Origin: Candidatus Brachybacterium merdavium | GTDB taxonomy: Bacteria > Actinomycetota > Actinomycetes > Actinomycetales > Dermabacteraceae | DNA length: 64,000 bases | Reading direction: 5' to 3' | NCBI GenBank assembly: GCA_019118275.1 | Contig: DWZH01000100.1 | Location: 1-64,000 of the forward strand | Part shown: positions 41,973 to 51,980 of the stretch, piece after piece | Layout: the number at the start of each line of letters is the position of its first letter | Numbering within the stretch: position 1 is the first letter of the stretch | Position numbers and translations under genes: made by a program | The notes under the pieces: generated by a model | Told to the model about the DNA's origin: nothing | Seen by the model: only the letters and a program-made list of their open reading frames with translations | Database searches by the model: none

Positions 41973-43754
41973 ATGGCCCCCCGCCACTCCAAGTCACGCC
42001 CGCTGTCCACGGTGCTCATCGCCAATCGTGGAGAGATCGCGGTGCGGGTGGCTCGTGCGTGCCGGGATGCCGGCCTGCGCTCCGTGGCGGTCTACGCCGA
42101 TCCGGACCGGGACGCGCTGCACACCCTCATCGCCGACGATGCCTACTCCTTGGGCGGCAGCACTGCCGCCAGCTCCTATCTGGTGGTCGACAAGATCCTG
42201 GACATCGCCCATCGGTCGGGAGCCGATGCCATCCATCCTGGCTACGGCTTCCTGTCCGAGAACGCCGACTTCGCGCGCGCCGTGATGGACGCGGGTCTGA
42301 CCTGGATCGGTCCCCCGCCGGAGGCGATCGAGAAGCTCGGGGACAAGGTCTCGGCCCGCCACATCGCCCAGAAGGCGGGCGCTCCGCTGGTCGCCGGCAC
42401 CAAGGACCCGGTCGCGTCCTCCGACGAGGTCGTCGACTTCGCGCGTGAGCACGGGCTGCCGATCGCCATCAAGGCGGCTTTCGGGGGCGGAGGTCGCGGC
42501 CTGAAGGTGGCGCGCGAGGAGGGCGAGGTGCGCGAGCTGTTCGACTCCGCGGTGCGTGAGGCCGTCTCCGCCTTCGGTCGCGGGGAGTGCTTCGTCGAGC
42601 GTTACCTCGATGCCCCGCGCCATGTGGAGACCCAGTGCCTGGCTGATATGCACGGCAACGTCCAGGTGGTCTCCACCCGCGACTGCTCCCTGCAGCGCCG
42701 CCACCAGAAGCTGGTCGAGGAGGCGCCCGCGCCGTACCTGTCCTCCCAGCAGAACGCGCAGCTGGTCTCCTCCTCGAAGGCGATCCTGCGCGAGGCGGGC
42801 TACATCGGTGCCGGGACCTGCGAGTTCCTGGTGGGCAGGGACGGCACGATCTCCTTCCTCGAGGTCAACACGCGCCTGCAGGTCGAGCATCCCGTGACCG
42901 AGGAGATCACCGGGGTGGATCTCGTGCGTGAGCAGCTGCGCATCGCCGCCGGGGAGACGATCAGCTCCGAGGACCCGGTCTCCCGCGGCCACTCCTTCGA
43001 GTTCCGCATCAACGGCGAGGACGCCGGACGCGGCTTCATGCCCACCCCGGGACGGATCCAGCGCTTCGACGTCCCCTCCGGGCCGGGAGTGCGGATCGAG
43101 ACGGGGGTGCGCGCGGGCGACGAGATCTCCGGGGCCTTCGATTCGATGCTCTCCAAGCTGGTCGTCACCGGTGCCACCCGCGCGGAGGCGCTCGAGCGCT
43201 CGCGCCGCGCCCTGGCGGAGTTCCGTGTCGAGGGCATCCCCACCGTGATCCCCTTCCATCAGGCCGTGGTGGAGGACCCTGCCTTCGCCCCCTCCGACCC
43301 GGAGGAGCCCTTCTGCGTCCACACCCGTTGGATCGAGACGGAATTCGACAACACCATCACCCCCTCTCCCCTGCCGACGCAGCCCGAGGAGCCGGAGGAC
43401 CGCGAGGCCGTGGTGGTCGAGGTCGATGGGCGTCGTGTGGAGATCAGCCTGCCCGCCTCGCTGCGGGCCCCGCAGTCGCCGGTGCGGCAGCGCCGCAAGC
43501 GCGCTCACCGCGGTGTCGGCGGCGCGGCCGCCGTCGGCGGTGGCACGGTGACCGCGCCGATGCAGGGCACGATCGTGAAGATCGTCGCCGAGGAGGGCCA
43601 GTCCGTGGCCGACGGCGACCTGCTGCTGGTGCTCGAGGCGATGAAGATGGAACAGCCCATCACCGCTCACCGCTCCGGAGTCGTCAAGGGCCTGGCTGCC
43701 GAGATCGGCGCGACCGTCTCCGCCGGCGCCATGCTCTGCTCCATCGACGACTAA
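41973..43754 (+). CDS. acetyl/propionyl-CoA carboxylase alpha chain (biotin carboxylase + BCCP)
   Basis: [21 protein letters not shown], biotin carboxylase core and biotinylation motif EAMKMEQP. Confidence 0.96.
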   Translation: MAPRHSKSRPLSTVLIANRGEIAVRVARACRDAGLRSVAVYADPDRDALHTLIADDAYSLGGSTAASSYLVVDKILDIAHRSGADAIHPGYGFLSENADFARAVMDAGLTWIGPPPEAIEKLGDKVSARHIAQKAGAPLVAGTKDPVASSDEVVDFAREHGLPIAIKAAFGGGGRGLKVAREEGEVRELFDSAVREAVSAFGRGECFVERYLDAPRHVETQCLADMHGNVQVVSTRDCSLQRRHQKLVEEAPAPYLSSQQNAQLVSSSKAILREAGYIGAGTCEFLVGRDGTISFLEVNTRLQVEHPVTEEITGVDLVREQLRIAAGETISSEDPVSRGHSFEFRINGEDAGRGFMPTPGRIQRFDVPSGPGVRIETGVRAGDEISGAFDSMLSKLVVTGATRAEALERSRRALAEFRVEGIPTVIPFHQAVVEDPAFAPSDPEEPFCVHTRWIETEFDNTITPSPLPTQPEEPEDREAVVVEVDGRRVEISLPASLRAPQSPVRQRRKRAHRGVGGAAAVGGGTVTAPMQGTIVKIVAEEGQSVADGDLLLVLEAMKMEQPITAHRSGVVKGLAAEIGATVSAGAMLCSIDD

Positions 43755-43777
43755 TCGACGAGTGATCGACGACGAGA

Positions 43778-43799
43778 GGCCTTCGCCCGGGCGGAGGCC
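43778..43799 (+). terminator. terminator-like hairpin downstream of the carboxylase alpha chain
   Basis: ggccttcgcc/ggcggaggcc, 10-bp stem with one wobble, 24 nt after the TAA. Confidence 0.4.
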
Positions 43800-43806
43800 C
43801 ACGCCG

Positions 43807-43870
43807 TGCGCAGGGTCATGTCGCAAGACGTCGCGCCCTGCGCAGAGTCATGTCGCAAGACATCGCGCCC
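43807..43870. repeat. 32-bp tandem duplication
   Basis: tgcgcagggtcatgtcgcaagacgtcgcgccc (43807-43838) then tgcgcagagtcatgtcgcaagacatcgcgccc (43839-43870), two mismatches. Confidence 0.95.
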
Positions 43871-43873
43871 GGC

Positions 43874-43926
43874 GCAGTTGCGGGCTGAAAACTTCCACCG
43901 TTTGGAAGTTTTCAGCCCCCAACTGC
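43874..43926. repeat. 24-bp inverted repeat (near-perfect hairpin, 5-nt loop)
   Basis: gcagttgcgggctgaaaacttcca (43874-43897), loop ccgtt, tggaagttttcagcccccaactgc (43903-43926); one mismatch. Confidence 0.95.
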
Positions 43927-44070
43927 ACGGCCAGAGTGTGATGGCACCGCCAGGATGTGATGGCGCGGCCAGTATGTGATGGCACCGTCAGGATGTGATG
44001 GCGCAGGCCAGGATGCGGTGGCACGGCCACGATGTGATCGCACCGCCAGGGTGTGATGGCGCAGGCCAGG
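43927..44070. repeat. tandem array of about 7.5 copies of a 19-bp unit (consensus about RCSGCCAGGATGTGATGGC)
   Basis: Units at 43927, 43946, 43965, 43984, 44003 (20 bp), 44023, 44042, plus a partial at 44061. Ends repeatedly in GTGATGGC. Confidence 0.93.
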
Positions 44071-44113
44071 TCATGCCCGGCATGGCCGGGTGCGATTCTC
44101 CAGGCTGGGACCG

Positions 44114-45583
44114 TCAGTCGGCCTTGTGCATCTGCCGCGCCAGCTCGGCGAGAGACCCGGTCAGCGAGGGGTAGATGGTGAAAGTCCCGGCGACCTCCTC
44201 CGCTGTCATCCGGTGCGCGACCGCCATCGTGTAGGGCAGGATCAGCTCACTCGCCCGCGGTGCGACCACGACGGCGCCGATCACGGTGTGCGAGCCCGGC
44301 CGCACCATGAGCTTCACGAAGCCCTCCGTGATGCCCTGCATCTTCGCCCGCGGGTTCGTGGACAGCGGCAGCGTGCGCACCTCCCCGGAGATCGTGCCGT
44401 CCCGCACGTCCTGCTCGCTGACGCCGACCACGGCGATCTCGGGGCTGGTGAACACGGCGGAGGAGACGTGCCCGGAGATCAGCGGCGAGACCGCGTCGCC
44501 GAGGGCATGGTGCATGGCGATGCGCCCCTGCATGGCCGCCACCGAGGCCAGCGGGTACACGCCGGTGCAGTCACCGGCGGCATAGACGCCGCGCACCGAG
44601 GTCCGCGAGACCCGGTCGGTGTCGATGTGCCCGGACTCCTTGACCCGGACGCCGGCACTTTCGAGGCCCAGCCCCGAGGTGGCGGGGATCCCGCCCAGCG
44701 CCATCAGCACGTGGGAGCCGATGATCTTCTCCCCCGAGGTGAGGGTGACGACCACGCCGTCGCCCTCAGTACGGGCGGAGGCGGCCCGGGAGCGGGAGCG
44801 CACCTTCACGCCGCGGCGGGTGAAGGCCTTCTCAAGCACGTCGGCGGCGTCCACGTCAGAGCCGGGCAGCAGCTTCTCCCGGGAGGAGACCAGGGTGACG
44901 TCGGTGCCCAGTGCCCGGTAAGCGCTGGCGAACTCGGCACCGGTCACCCCGGAGCCGACCACGATCAGGTGGCTGGGCAGCTCCTCGAGCTCATACAGCT
45001 GGGTCCAGGTCAGGATCCGCCGGCCGTCGCTGGGAGAGCCCTTCAGCTCTCTCGGCCTGGCCCCGACGGCCAGCAGCACCACATCGGCCTCGCAGGTGTC
45101 CACCACCTGGCCATCGGCGTCGAGCACCTCGACGCGTTCGGAACCGGCCAGGCGGCCGTGGCCGTCGATGATCCGGACCCCGGCGGCGCTGAGGCTGGCG
45201 CGGATGTCGGCGGACTGCGCGGCGGCCAGGCGACGCACCCGATGGTTGACCGCCGCCAGATCCACGTTCAGGGTCCCGGAGTTGGGGGGCGCCCCGGTGT
45301 CGGCGTCGCGGATGCCCAGGCCGTCGGAATCGGCGACCAGGTCGAGCACGTCGGCGGTGGCGATCAGGGTCTTGGACGGCACCACGTCCGTCAGGACGGC
45401 GGCCCCGCCGATGCCGCGCTGCTCGACGATGGTGGTCTCGGCGCCCTGCCGCACCGCGGTCAGGGCCGCCTCGTACCCGCCGGGGCCACCTCCGATGATC
45501 ACCACCCGGGTGCGTTCACCGGCACTGGGGACACGGTGGGGGTCCGAGGGCAGGGCTGTACTGGGATCACTCACGCCACCCAT
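44114..45583 (-). CDS. lpdA: NAD(P)H-quinone/dihydrolipoamide dehydrogenase-family flavoprotein (LpdA-like)
   Basis: VVIIGGGPGGYEAALTAVRQGAETTIVEQRGIGGAAVLTDVVPSKTLIATAD; redox cysteine pair absent, as in Rv3303c-type LpdA. Confidence 0.88.
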   Translation of the reverse strand: MGGVSDPSTALPSDPHRVPSAGERTRVVIIGGGPGGYEAALTAVRQGAETTIVEQRGIGGAAVLTDVVPSKTLIATADVLDLVADSDGLGIRDADTGAPPNSGTLNVDLAAVNHRVRRLAAAQSADIRASLSAAGVRIIDGHGRLAGSERVEVLDADGQVVDTCEADVVLLAVGARPRELKGSPSDGRRILTWTQLYELEELPSHLIVVGSGVTGAEFASAYRALGTDVTLVSSREKLLPGSDVDAADVLEKAFTRRGVKVRSRSRAASARTEGDGVVVTLTSGEKIIGSHVLMALGGIPATSGLGLESAGVRVKESGHIDTDRVSRTSVRGVYAAGDCTGVYPLASVAAMQGRIAMHHALGDAVSPLISGHVSSAVFTSPEIAVVGVSEQDVRDGTISGEVRTLPLSTNPRAKMQGITEGFVKLMVRPGSHTVIGAVVVAPRASELILPYTMAVAHRMTAEEVAGTFTIYPSLTGSLAELARQMHKAD

Positions 45584-45631
45584 TGTGTCTCACGATGACG
45601 AAGAGCGTGGCGACAGGCTAGGTTCTCCTGT

Positions 45632-46471
45632 ATGACCACAACGCTTGAGCATCTGCCGGACCCCTACCAGGTGGCGCGGGAGGCCGCCGATGCGATCGCA
45701 GAGGCCAGCGGCGCCCCCACCCACGACCTCGCCCTCGTGCTGGGCTCGGGATGGGCCGGCGCCGCGGATCTGCTGGGCCGGACCGTCTGGGAGGCGGACG
45801 CGACCACGATCCCCGGGTTCCGCCCGCCGGCCGTGGCCGGTCACGCGGGAGTGCTGCGCTCGATCGAGGTCGAGGGCAGCGGCGCGCGGGTGCTGGTGCT
45901 GGGCGCCCGCACCCACCTGTACGAGGGCGCCGGAGTCGACCCGGTGGTCCACGGCGTGCGCACCGCCGCCGCGGCCGGCTGCGGCACGATGGTCCTGACC
46001 AACGGCTGCGGGGGCGTCGATCCCGCCCGGCCCCCCGGCACCCCGGTGCTGATCTCCGACCAGATCAACCATACGGGCGCCACGCCCCTGGCCGAGGCGA
46101 ACTTCGTGGACCTGACGGACCTGTACACCCCGGCGCTGCGGGATCTGGCCCGTGAGGTCGACGACAGCCTCGGTGAGGGCGTGTACATGCAGTTCCGCGG
46201 CCCCTCCTACGAGACCCCCGCGGAGGTGCAGATGGCTCGGATCATCGGTGCCTCCCTGATCGGCATGTCCACCGCGCTCGAGGCGATCGCCGCCCGCGAG
46301 GCGGGGATGGACATCCTGGGCATCTCCCTGGTGACCAACCTCGCGGCCGGGATCAGCCCCGAGCCCCTCAGTCACGAAGAGGTGCTGCAGGCCGGGAAGG
46401 ACGCCGGCCCCCGGATCTCCCACCTGCTGGCCGAGACGGTCCGGCGCATCACCGACAAGGAGATGTCATGA
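45632..46471 (+). CDS. purine-nucleoside phosphorylase
   Basis: LALVLGSGWAGAADLL, VLVLGARTHLYEGAGVDPVVHGVRTAAAAGCGTMVLTNGCGG, GPSYETPAEVQM. Confidence 0.93.
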   Translation: MTTTLEHLPDPYQVAREAADAIAEASGAPTHDLALVLGSGWAGAADLLGRTVWEADATTIPGFRPPAVAGHAGVLRSIEVEGSGARVLVLGARTHLYEGAGVDPVVHGVRTAAAAGCGTMVLTNGCGGVDPARPPGTPVLISDQINHTGATPLAEANFVDLTDLYTPALRDLAREVDDSLGEGVYMQFRGPSYETPAEVQMARIIGASLIGMSTALEAIAAREAGMDILGISLVTNLAAGISPEPLSHEEVLQAGKDAGPRISHLLAETVRRITDKEMS

Positions 46472-48192
46472 GTGTCGCCCCCGCCCCGCAGGAGCTGCGT
46501 GCCCGCGCCCTGGCCTGGAGCCAGGATGATCCCGATCCGCTGACCCGCTCCGCGCTGAGCTCACTCGTGGAGCAGGCCGACGCCGGTTCCGAGACCGCGG
46601 CCGCCGAGCTGGCCGACGCCTTCGCCGGTCACCTGGAGTTCGGCACCGCCGGGCTGCGAGGGCGGATGGGGGCCGGGCCCAACCGCATGAACCTCGCTGT
46701 GGTCTCCCGCGCCGCCCGGGGCCTGGCCGACTATCTGCTCAACACGCTCTCCCTCGCGGAACCGCTGGTCGTGATCGGTTTCGACGCCCGGAACGGTTCG
46801 CGGTCCTTCGCCGAGCGCTCCGCGGCGATCATGACCGCGGCCGGCTGCCGGGTGCAGCTGCTCGAGCAGCCCGGCCCCACGCCCCTGGTCGCCTTCGGGG
46901 TGCGCCAGCTGAGCGCCGATGCCGGCGTCGTCGTCACCGCCTCCCACAACCCGCCCGCGGACAACGGCTACAAGGTCTACCTGGGCGGGCGGGCGGTCGA
47001 GGCCGGCGGCCGGGGCGTGCAGATCGTCCCGCCCGCGGACGCCGGCATCGCCGAGTGCATCGCCGCCGTCGGGCCGATCCGCGAGCTCCCGGTCGCGGAC
47101 GCCGGCTGGACCTTCCTCGGCCCGGACCTGTCCGAGCAGTACCTCGAGGCGATCTGTGCGCTGCCCGACGCCGCGGGCCCCCGAAAGGTGCGGATCGTGC
47201 ACACCGCCCTGCACGGCGTGGGCACCGCGACGGCGCTGGAGGCACTGCACCGCACCGGCTTCACCGATGTGCACGTGGTCGCCGAGCAGGCCGAGCCCGA
47301 CCCCGACTTCCCCACCGTCGCCTTCCCGAACCCGGAGGAGCCCGGGGCGATCGACCTCGCGCTCGACCTGGCACGCACGGTCGAGGCCGATCTGGTGATC
47401 GCCAACGACCCCGATGCCGATCGCTGCTCGGCAGCCGTGGTCGACCCGCACCTGGGCCAGTGGCGGATGCTGAGCGGTGACGAGCTGGGGGTGCTGCTCG
47501 GGGACCACCTGATCCGCCGCCACGGGTACTCGGGGGTGATGGCCCGCTCGGTGGTCTCCAGCCGCTGGCTCGGGCACGTCGCCGACGCGGCGGGGCTGGA
47601 GAGCGCGACCACTCTGACCGGCTTCAAGTGGATCGCGCGCGCCGCCGGCATCGCCTACGGCTACGAGGAAGCCATCGGCTACTGCGTGCTGCCCGAGGTG
47701 GTGCGTGACAAGGACGGCCTCTCGGCCGCGCTGATGGTCGCCGAGATGGCGGCCGAGGCGAAGGCGGCGGGTACCACCCTGGTGGGCCGCCTGGACGAGC
47801 TCGCGCGCCGCGACGGCCTGCACGCCACCTCGCAGCTGTCGATCCGGGTGGAGGATCTGTCGCTGATCGACGAGATGATGCAGCGTCTGCGCCTGTCCCC
47901 GCCGACCGAGCTGATCGGTTCCCCGGTGACCTCCATGCAGGACCTCTCGCAGGGCTCGGTGGCCACCACCGGCCTGCCGCCCACGGATGGCGTCGCCCTG
48001 CTCTCGGCCGACGACACCCGCGTCGTGGTCCGCCCCTCGGGCACGGAGCCGAAGCTCAAGTGCTACCTGGAGGTGGTCGAGCACATTCCCGCCGGAGGTC
48101 CGCGGGGGGCGATGGCCGAGCTGCGCGAGCGCGCCGGCGAGCGCCTCGAGCAGCTGACCCAGGATCTGCGAGAGGCGCTGGGGCGGGCCTGA
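46468..48192 (+). CDS. phospho-sugar mutase (phosphomannomutase/phosphopentomutase-type)
   Basis: FGTAGLRGRMGAGPNRMN, VVVTASHNPPADNGYKVY, ANDPDADRCS, VVRPSGTEPKLKCYLE. Confidence 0.93.
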   Translation: MSVAPAPQELRARALAWSQDDPDPLTRSALSSLVEQADAGSETAAAELADAFAGHLEFGTAGLRGRMGAGPNRMNLAVVSRAARGLADYLLNTLSLAEPLVVIGFDARNGSRSFAERSAAIMTAAGCRVQLLEQPGPTPLVAFGVRQLSADAGVVVTASHNPPADNGYKVYLGGRAVEAGGRGVQIVPPADAGIAECIAAVGPIRELPVADAGWTFLGPDLSEQYLEAICALPDAAGPRKVRIVHTALHGVGTATALEALHRTGFTDVHVVAEQAEPDPDFPTVAFPNPEEPGAIDLALDLARTVEADLVIANDPDADRCSAAVVDPHLGQWRMLSGDELGVLLGDHLIRRHGYSGVMARSVVSSRWLGHVADAAGLESATTLTGFKWIARAAGIAYGYEEAIGYCVLPEVVRDKDGLSAALMVAEMAAEAKAAGTTLVGRLDELARRDGLHATSQLSIRVEDLSLIDEMMQRLRLSPPTELIGSPVTSMQDLSQGSVATTGLPPTDGVALLSADDTRVVVRPSGTEPKLKCYLEVVEHIPAGGPRGAMAELRERAGERLEQLTQDLREALGRA

Positions 48193-48229
48193 GCTCGGCC
48201 CGGCCCGGGGTCGACACTCGGCCCCGGGG

Positions 48230-48895
48230 TCAGTACCCGGTGCCGGTGCCGCCCTCGAGGATGGCCCTCGAGGAGGACAGACCCAGTCGCGAGGCACCGG
48301 CGGCGACCATCGCCTCGGCGGCCTCCCGGGTGCGGATGCCCCCGGAGGCCTTGACCCCCAGACGGTCGCCGACGGTGCGGCGCATCAGGGTCACCGCGTG
48401 CTCGCTGGCGCCGCCCGCGGGGTGGAAACCGGTGGAGGTCTTGACGAAGTCGGCGCCGGCCCGCTCGGCGGCCTGGCAGGCCCCGACGATCTGCTCATCG
48501 GTCAGGGCCGCGGACTCGATGATCACCTTGAGCACCACGGGGCTCGGGGCTGCCTCGCGCACGGCCCGGACCTCGGCCTCGGCGGCCTCGAGATCGCCCG
48601 AGCGGACCAGGCCCACGTTGATAACCATGTCGACCTCGTCGGCGCCGTTGGAGACCGACTCGGCGGCCTCGGCGGCCTTGATCGCCGAGGAGTGCTGGCC
48701 CGAGGGGAAACCGCAGACCGTCGCCACCTTGACGGTGGTCTCGACGGGCAGCATCGACGGGGAGAGGCACACGGAGTAGGTGCCCAGCTCCTCCGCCTCA
48801 CGCAGCAGTGCGGTGACGTCGGTCCGGGTGGATTCGGGTTTGAGGAGGGTGTGGTCGATGAGTGCGGCGAGCTGTGTGCGGTCGAGAGTCGTCAT
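48230..48895 (-). CDS. deoC: deoxyribose-phosphate aldolase
   Basis: [68 protein letters not shown]. Confidence 0.95.
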   Translation of the reverse strand: MTTLDRTQLAALIDHTLLKPESTRTDVTALLREAEELGTYSVCLSPSMLPVETTVKVATVCGFPSGQHSSAIKAAEAAESVSNGADEVDMVINVGLVRSGDLEAAEAEVRAVREAAPSPVVLKVIIESAALTDEQIVGACQAAERAGADFVKTSTGFHPAGGASEHAVTLMRRTVGDRLGVKASGGIRTREAAEAMVAAGASRLGLSSSRAILEGGTGTGY

Positions 48896-48954
48896 GTGGT
48901 GATCTTGGCAGACGGAGGCGGGCGGGCGCACCCGCCGGTCTAGAATCACCATCC

Positions 48955-50019
48955 GTGACTCCTCCTCCGCCTCGTCCCGTGCCCGCCCGGCGGATCGTCC
49001 TGATCGCCGGCCCGTCCGGCAGCGGGAAGGGGGAGATGGTGCGTCGCTCGGGGCTGCCGTTCGTCGCTCTCGACGAGTTCTACCGCGACGGCGATGCACC
49101 GGATCTGCCGAGCCGCTTCGGCATCACGGACTGGGACTCCCCCGCCTCCTGGGATGCCGGCGCGGCCCTGGAGGCCCTCACGGCGCTCGCCCATGACGGG
49201 ACCGCGCAGGTGCCGACCTACTCGATCTCGGCCTCGCGCCGCACCGGTATGCGCGTGGTCGACGCCGGCCAGGCCCCGCTGATCGTGGCCGAGGGCCTGT
49301 TCGCCTCCGAGCTGATCGCCCCTCTGGCCGCCGCCGGGCTGCTGGCCGACGCGATGGTCCTGCGCCGGCCCGTGCCGATCGTGTTCGCGCTGCGCCTGAT
49401 CCGCGATCTGCGCGAGTCCCGCAAGCCGCCGCTGACCCTGCTGCGACGCGGCGCGGGGCTGGCGCGCGATCAGCGGGAGGCGATCACCCGCTGGCGCAAT
49501 GCCGGAATGCGGCCGACGGGGATGCGGTCGGGGGTGCGCAGCCTGCGGCGGGACACGGCTCTCGCGCATGCCGAGGCGCGCATCCGCGCCCGCGGTCACC
49601 GCCCCGACGTCCTGGCGATCACGGCGGTCTCCTTCCTGCGCGAAGGGCCGCTGGGCACCGAGGTGCTGGCGGTGCGCAAGCGCGGCACCGGTTCGTACAT
49701 GCAGGTCGGCGGGAAGCTCGAACCCGGCGAGGCGGCGCTGCAGGCGGCGATCCGGGAGGTCGAGGAGGAGCTCGGGGTCCGGCTCGCTCCCGAGGATCTC
49801 GAGCTGCTGGGAGAGTTCGAGGCCGCCGCCGCGAACGAGCCGGACACACTGGTGCGCTCGACGGTGTTCGTCACCGACAGAGCTCTGCCCGACCCGCTCG
49901 TGGTGCGGGCGGAGCTGGCCGATCACCGCTGGTTCGGCCTCCGTGACCCCGGTGGCGGGACCCGGCTGGCACCGCTGATGACCCACCACATCCTGCCGGC
50001 GCTGCGCGCGCTCGCCTGA
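48955..50019 (+). CDS. fusion protein: uridine-kinase-like P-loop domain + NUDIX hydrolase
   Basis: N-term [35 protein letters not shown]-term NUDIX box [24 protein letters not shown] in one frame. GTG start at 48955. Confidence 0.88.
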   Translation: MTPPPPRPVPARRIVLIAGPSGSGKGEMVRRSGLPFVALDEFYRDGDAPDLPSRFGITDWDSPASWDAGAALEALTALAHDGTAQVPTYSISASRRTGMRVVDAGQAPLIVAEGLFASELIAPLAAAGLLADAMVLRRPVPIVFALRLIRDLRESRKPPLTLLRRGAGLARDQREAITRWRNAGMRPTGMRSGVRSLRRDTALAHAEARIRARGHRPDVLAITAVSFLREGPLGTEVLAVRKRGTGSYMQVGGKLEPGEAALQAAIREVEEELGVRLAPEDLELLGEFEAAAANEPDTLVRSTVFVTDRALPDPLVVRAELADHRWFGLRDPGGGTRLAPLMTHHILPALRALA

Positions 50020-50112
50020 CTGCAGGGCCGGTCCGGAAGACCCGTCCTGCCGGCCCGATCAGCATGCCGGCCCCGCCGGACCGACCAGCATGCGGTGTGC
50101 CGCCCCGCGCCG

Positions 50113-50132
50113 GGCGTTCCCGCGGGAACGCC
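50113..50132. terminator. perfect 20-bp palindrome (hairpin) between convergent genes
   Basis: ggcgttcccgcgggaacgcc equals its own reverse complement; lies between stops at 50019 (+) and 50174 (-). Confidence 0.5.
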
Positions 50133-50173
50133 ACGGGCCGCTCCTGGGCAGGGCCCGGCGCGGGACGAGGTGG

Positions 50174-51511
50174 TCAGGCGATGCGGTCCAGCACGATCCG
50201 GCGCTCGGGCACCACGGTGCCCACAGCGGCGAGATCCCAGGCCCCGTCGATCGCCTGGGCCGCGCGGGCGATGCGCTCCGGGGTGTCGGTGTGCAGCCGT
50301 GCCAGGACGTCCCCGGCGCGGACCTGCTCGCCGATGTGGCGGGTGATCTCAACCCCGGCGGCGGCCTGGACGGCCTCCCCGGGCCGCGATCGTCCCGCAC
50401 CCAGGCGCCAGGCGGCCACACCCACCGCCATCGCATCCAGCCCGGTCACCACGCCATCGGACTCGGCGCGGACCTGCTCGACGTGCCGCGCCTCGGGCAG
50501 CGGGGCGTCGACGTCGCCGCCCTGGGCGGTGATCATGGCGCGCCAGGTGTCCATGGCGCGGCCGTCGGCGAGTGCCGCCTCGACGTCGGGATCGTCCACG
50601 CCGGATGCGGCCAGCATCTCGCGGGCCAGGGCACAGGTCAGCTCGACCACGTCGGCCGGTCCTCCCCCGGCGAGCACCTCGAGGGACTCGCGCACCTCGA
50701 GGGCGTTGCCGGCGGTACGGCCCAGCGGTGCGGACATGTCGGTGAGCAGAGCGACGGTGCGGACCCCGGCATCGGTGCCGAGGTCGACCATGGTGCGAGC
50801 CAGCTCCCGGGCGTCGGCCTCGGCCGTCATGAACGCTCCCGCGCCGGTCTTGACGTCCAGGGTCAGCGCCGCGGTGCCCTCGGCGATCTTCTTGGACATG
50901 ATCGAGCTGGCGATCAGGGGGATCGCCTCGACCACTCCGGTCACGTCCCGCAGGGCGTACAGCTTCTTGTCGGCCGGTGCCAGGCCCGAGCCGGCGGCGC
51001 AGATCACGGCACCCACCTCCTCGAGCTGGCGCATCATCTGCTCGTTGCTCAGATCGGCCCGCCAACCGGGGATCGCCTCGAGCTTGTCGAGGGTGCCACC
51101 GGTGTGGCCCAGTCCGCGGCCGGACAACTGCGGGACGGCCACGCCGAAGCTCGCGACCAGCGGGGCCAGCGGCAAGGTGATCTTGTCACCCACGCCGCCG
51201 GTGGAGTGCTTGTCGGTGGTGGTCCTGGAGAGGGCGGCGAAGTCCATCCGTTCGCCGCTGTCGATCATGGCGTGGGTCCAGCGGGAGATCTCACGGCGCC
51301 CCATGCCGCGCAGGAAGATGGCCATGGCGAGAGCGGACATCTGCTCCTCGGCGACGACGCCGCGGGTGTACGCGTCGATCACCCAGTCGATCTGCTCATC
51401 GGCCAGGGCGTGACCATCGCGCTTGGTGTGGATCACCTCGACCATGTCGAAGGGTTCCACCTCCGCGGCCTGCTCCACGGCGCTCTGCTGGTGTCCGGTG
51501 TCCTCAGTCAT
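50174..51511 (-). CDS. deoA: thymidine phosphorylase
   Basis: RTTTDKHSTGGVGDKITLPLAPLVASFG, LSGRGLGHTGGTLDKLEAIPG, LDVKTGAGAFM. Confidence 0.96.
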   Translation of the reverse strand: MTEDTGHQQSAVEQAAEVEPFDMVEVIHTKRDGHALADEQIDWVIDAYTRGVVAEEQMSALAMAIFLRGMGRREISRWTHAMIDSGERMDFAALSRTTTDKHSTGGVGDKITLPLAPLVASFGVAVPQLSGRGLGHTGGTLDKLEAIPGWRADLSNEQMMRQLEEVGAVICAAGSGLAPADKKLYALRDVTGVVEAIPLIASSIMSKKIAEGTAALTLDVKTGAGAFMTAEADARELARTMVDLGTDAGVRTVALLTDMSAPLGRTAGNALEVRESLEVLAGGGPADVVELTCALAREMLAASGVDDPDVEAALADGRAMDTWRAMITAQGGDVDAPLPEARHVEQVRAESDGVVTGLDAMAVGVAAWRLGAGRSRPGEAVQAAAGVEITRHIGEQVRAGDVLARLHTDTPERIARAAQAIDGAWDLAAVGTVVPERRIVLDRIA

Positions 51512-51923
51512 CTCCGACGACCTCCTCGATGTCGTGGGCCCCGAAGGCCTGCGGCAGGATCTGTTCCAGGCTGCGCGGCCCCTGGGGGGTCAGGGCGGTG
51601 AACCCCTGGGCCGCGTGCTCGGCCAGCAGCTGGCGGCACCGCCCGCAGGGCATGATCACATCCCCCCTGCCGTTGACGCAGACGAAGGCGAGCAGATGCC
51701 CTCCCCCGCCGGCGGCGAGCTCGCTGACCAGCCCGCACTCGGCGCACAGGGTGGCGCCGTAGGCGGCGTTCTCGACGTTGCAGCCTCGCACCACCCGACC
51801 GTCGTCGACCAGGGCGGCAGCGCCCACGCGGTAGCGGGAGTAGGGCACGTAGGCCCGCCCCGCGATCTCACGGGCGACCTCGAGCAGATGGTCGAACGGT
51901 GCCTGGGTCTCGGGCCTGCTCAT
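51504..51923 (-). CDS. cdd: cytidine deaminase
   Basis: AYVPYSRYRVGAAAL, GCNVENAAYGATLCAE, MPCGRCRQLL zinc motifs. Confidence 0.96.
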   Translation of the reverse strand: MSRPETQAPFDHLLEVAREIAGRAYVPYSRYRVGAAALVDDGRVVRGCNVENAAYGATLCAECGLVSELAAGGGGHLLAFVCVNGRGDVIMPCGRCRQLLAEHAAQGFTALTPQGPRSLEQILPQAFGAHDIEEVVGDD

Positions 51924-51980
51924 GTCTCCTCCTGCTCACGACGATCTTGATGGTTGCCGGTCACGGTACCGCGCCGGCCG

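Noticed and set aside
41994-43826. 610-aa - strand ORF opposite the carboxylase alpha chain
   Set aside because: Antisense to biotin carboxylase/BCCP; no domain recognised.
43848-44030. 60-aa - strand ORF over the intergenic repeats
   Set aside because: Spans the hairpin and part of the 19-bp array; unit length not a multiple of 3 and no protein-like features.
43807-44070. CRISPR array
   Set aside because: Units are directly contiguous with no unique spacers, and no cas genes are nearby.
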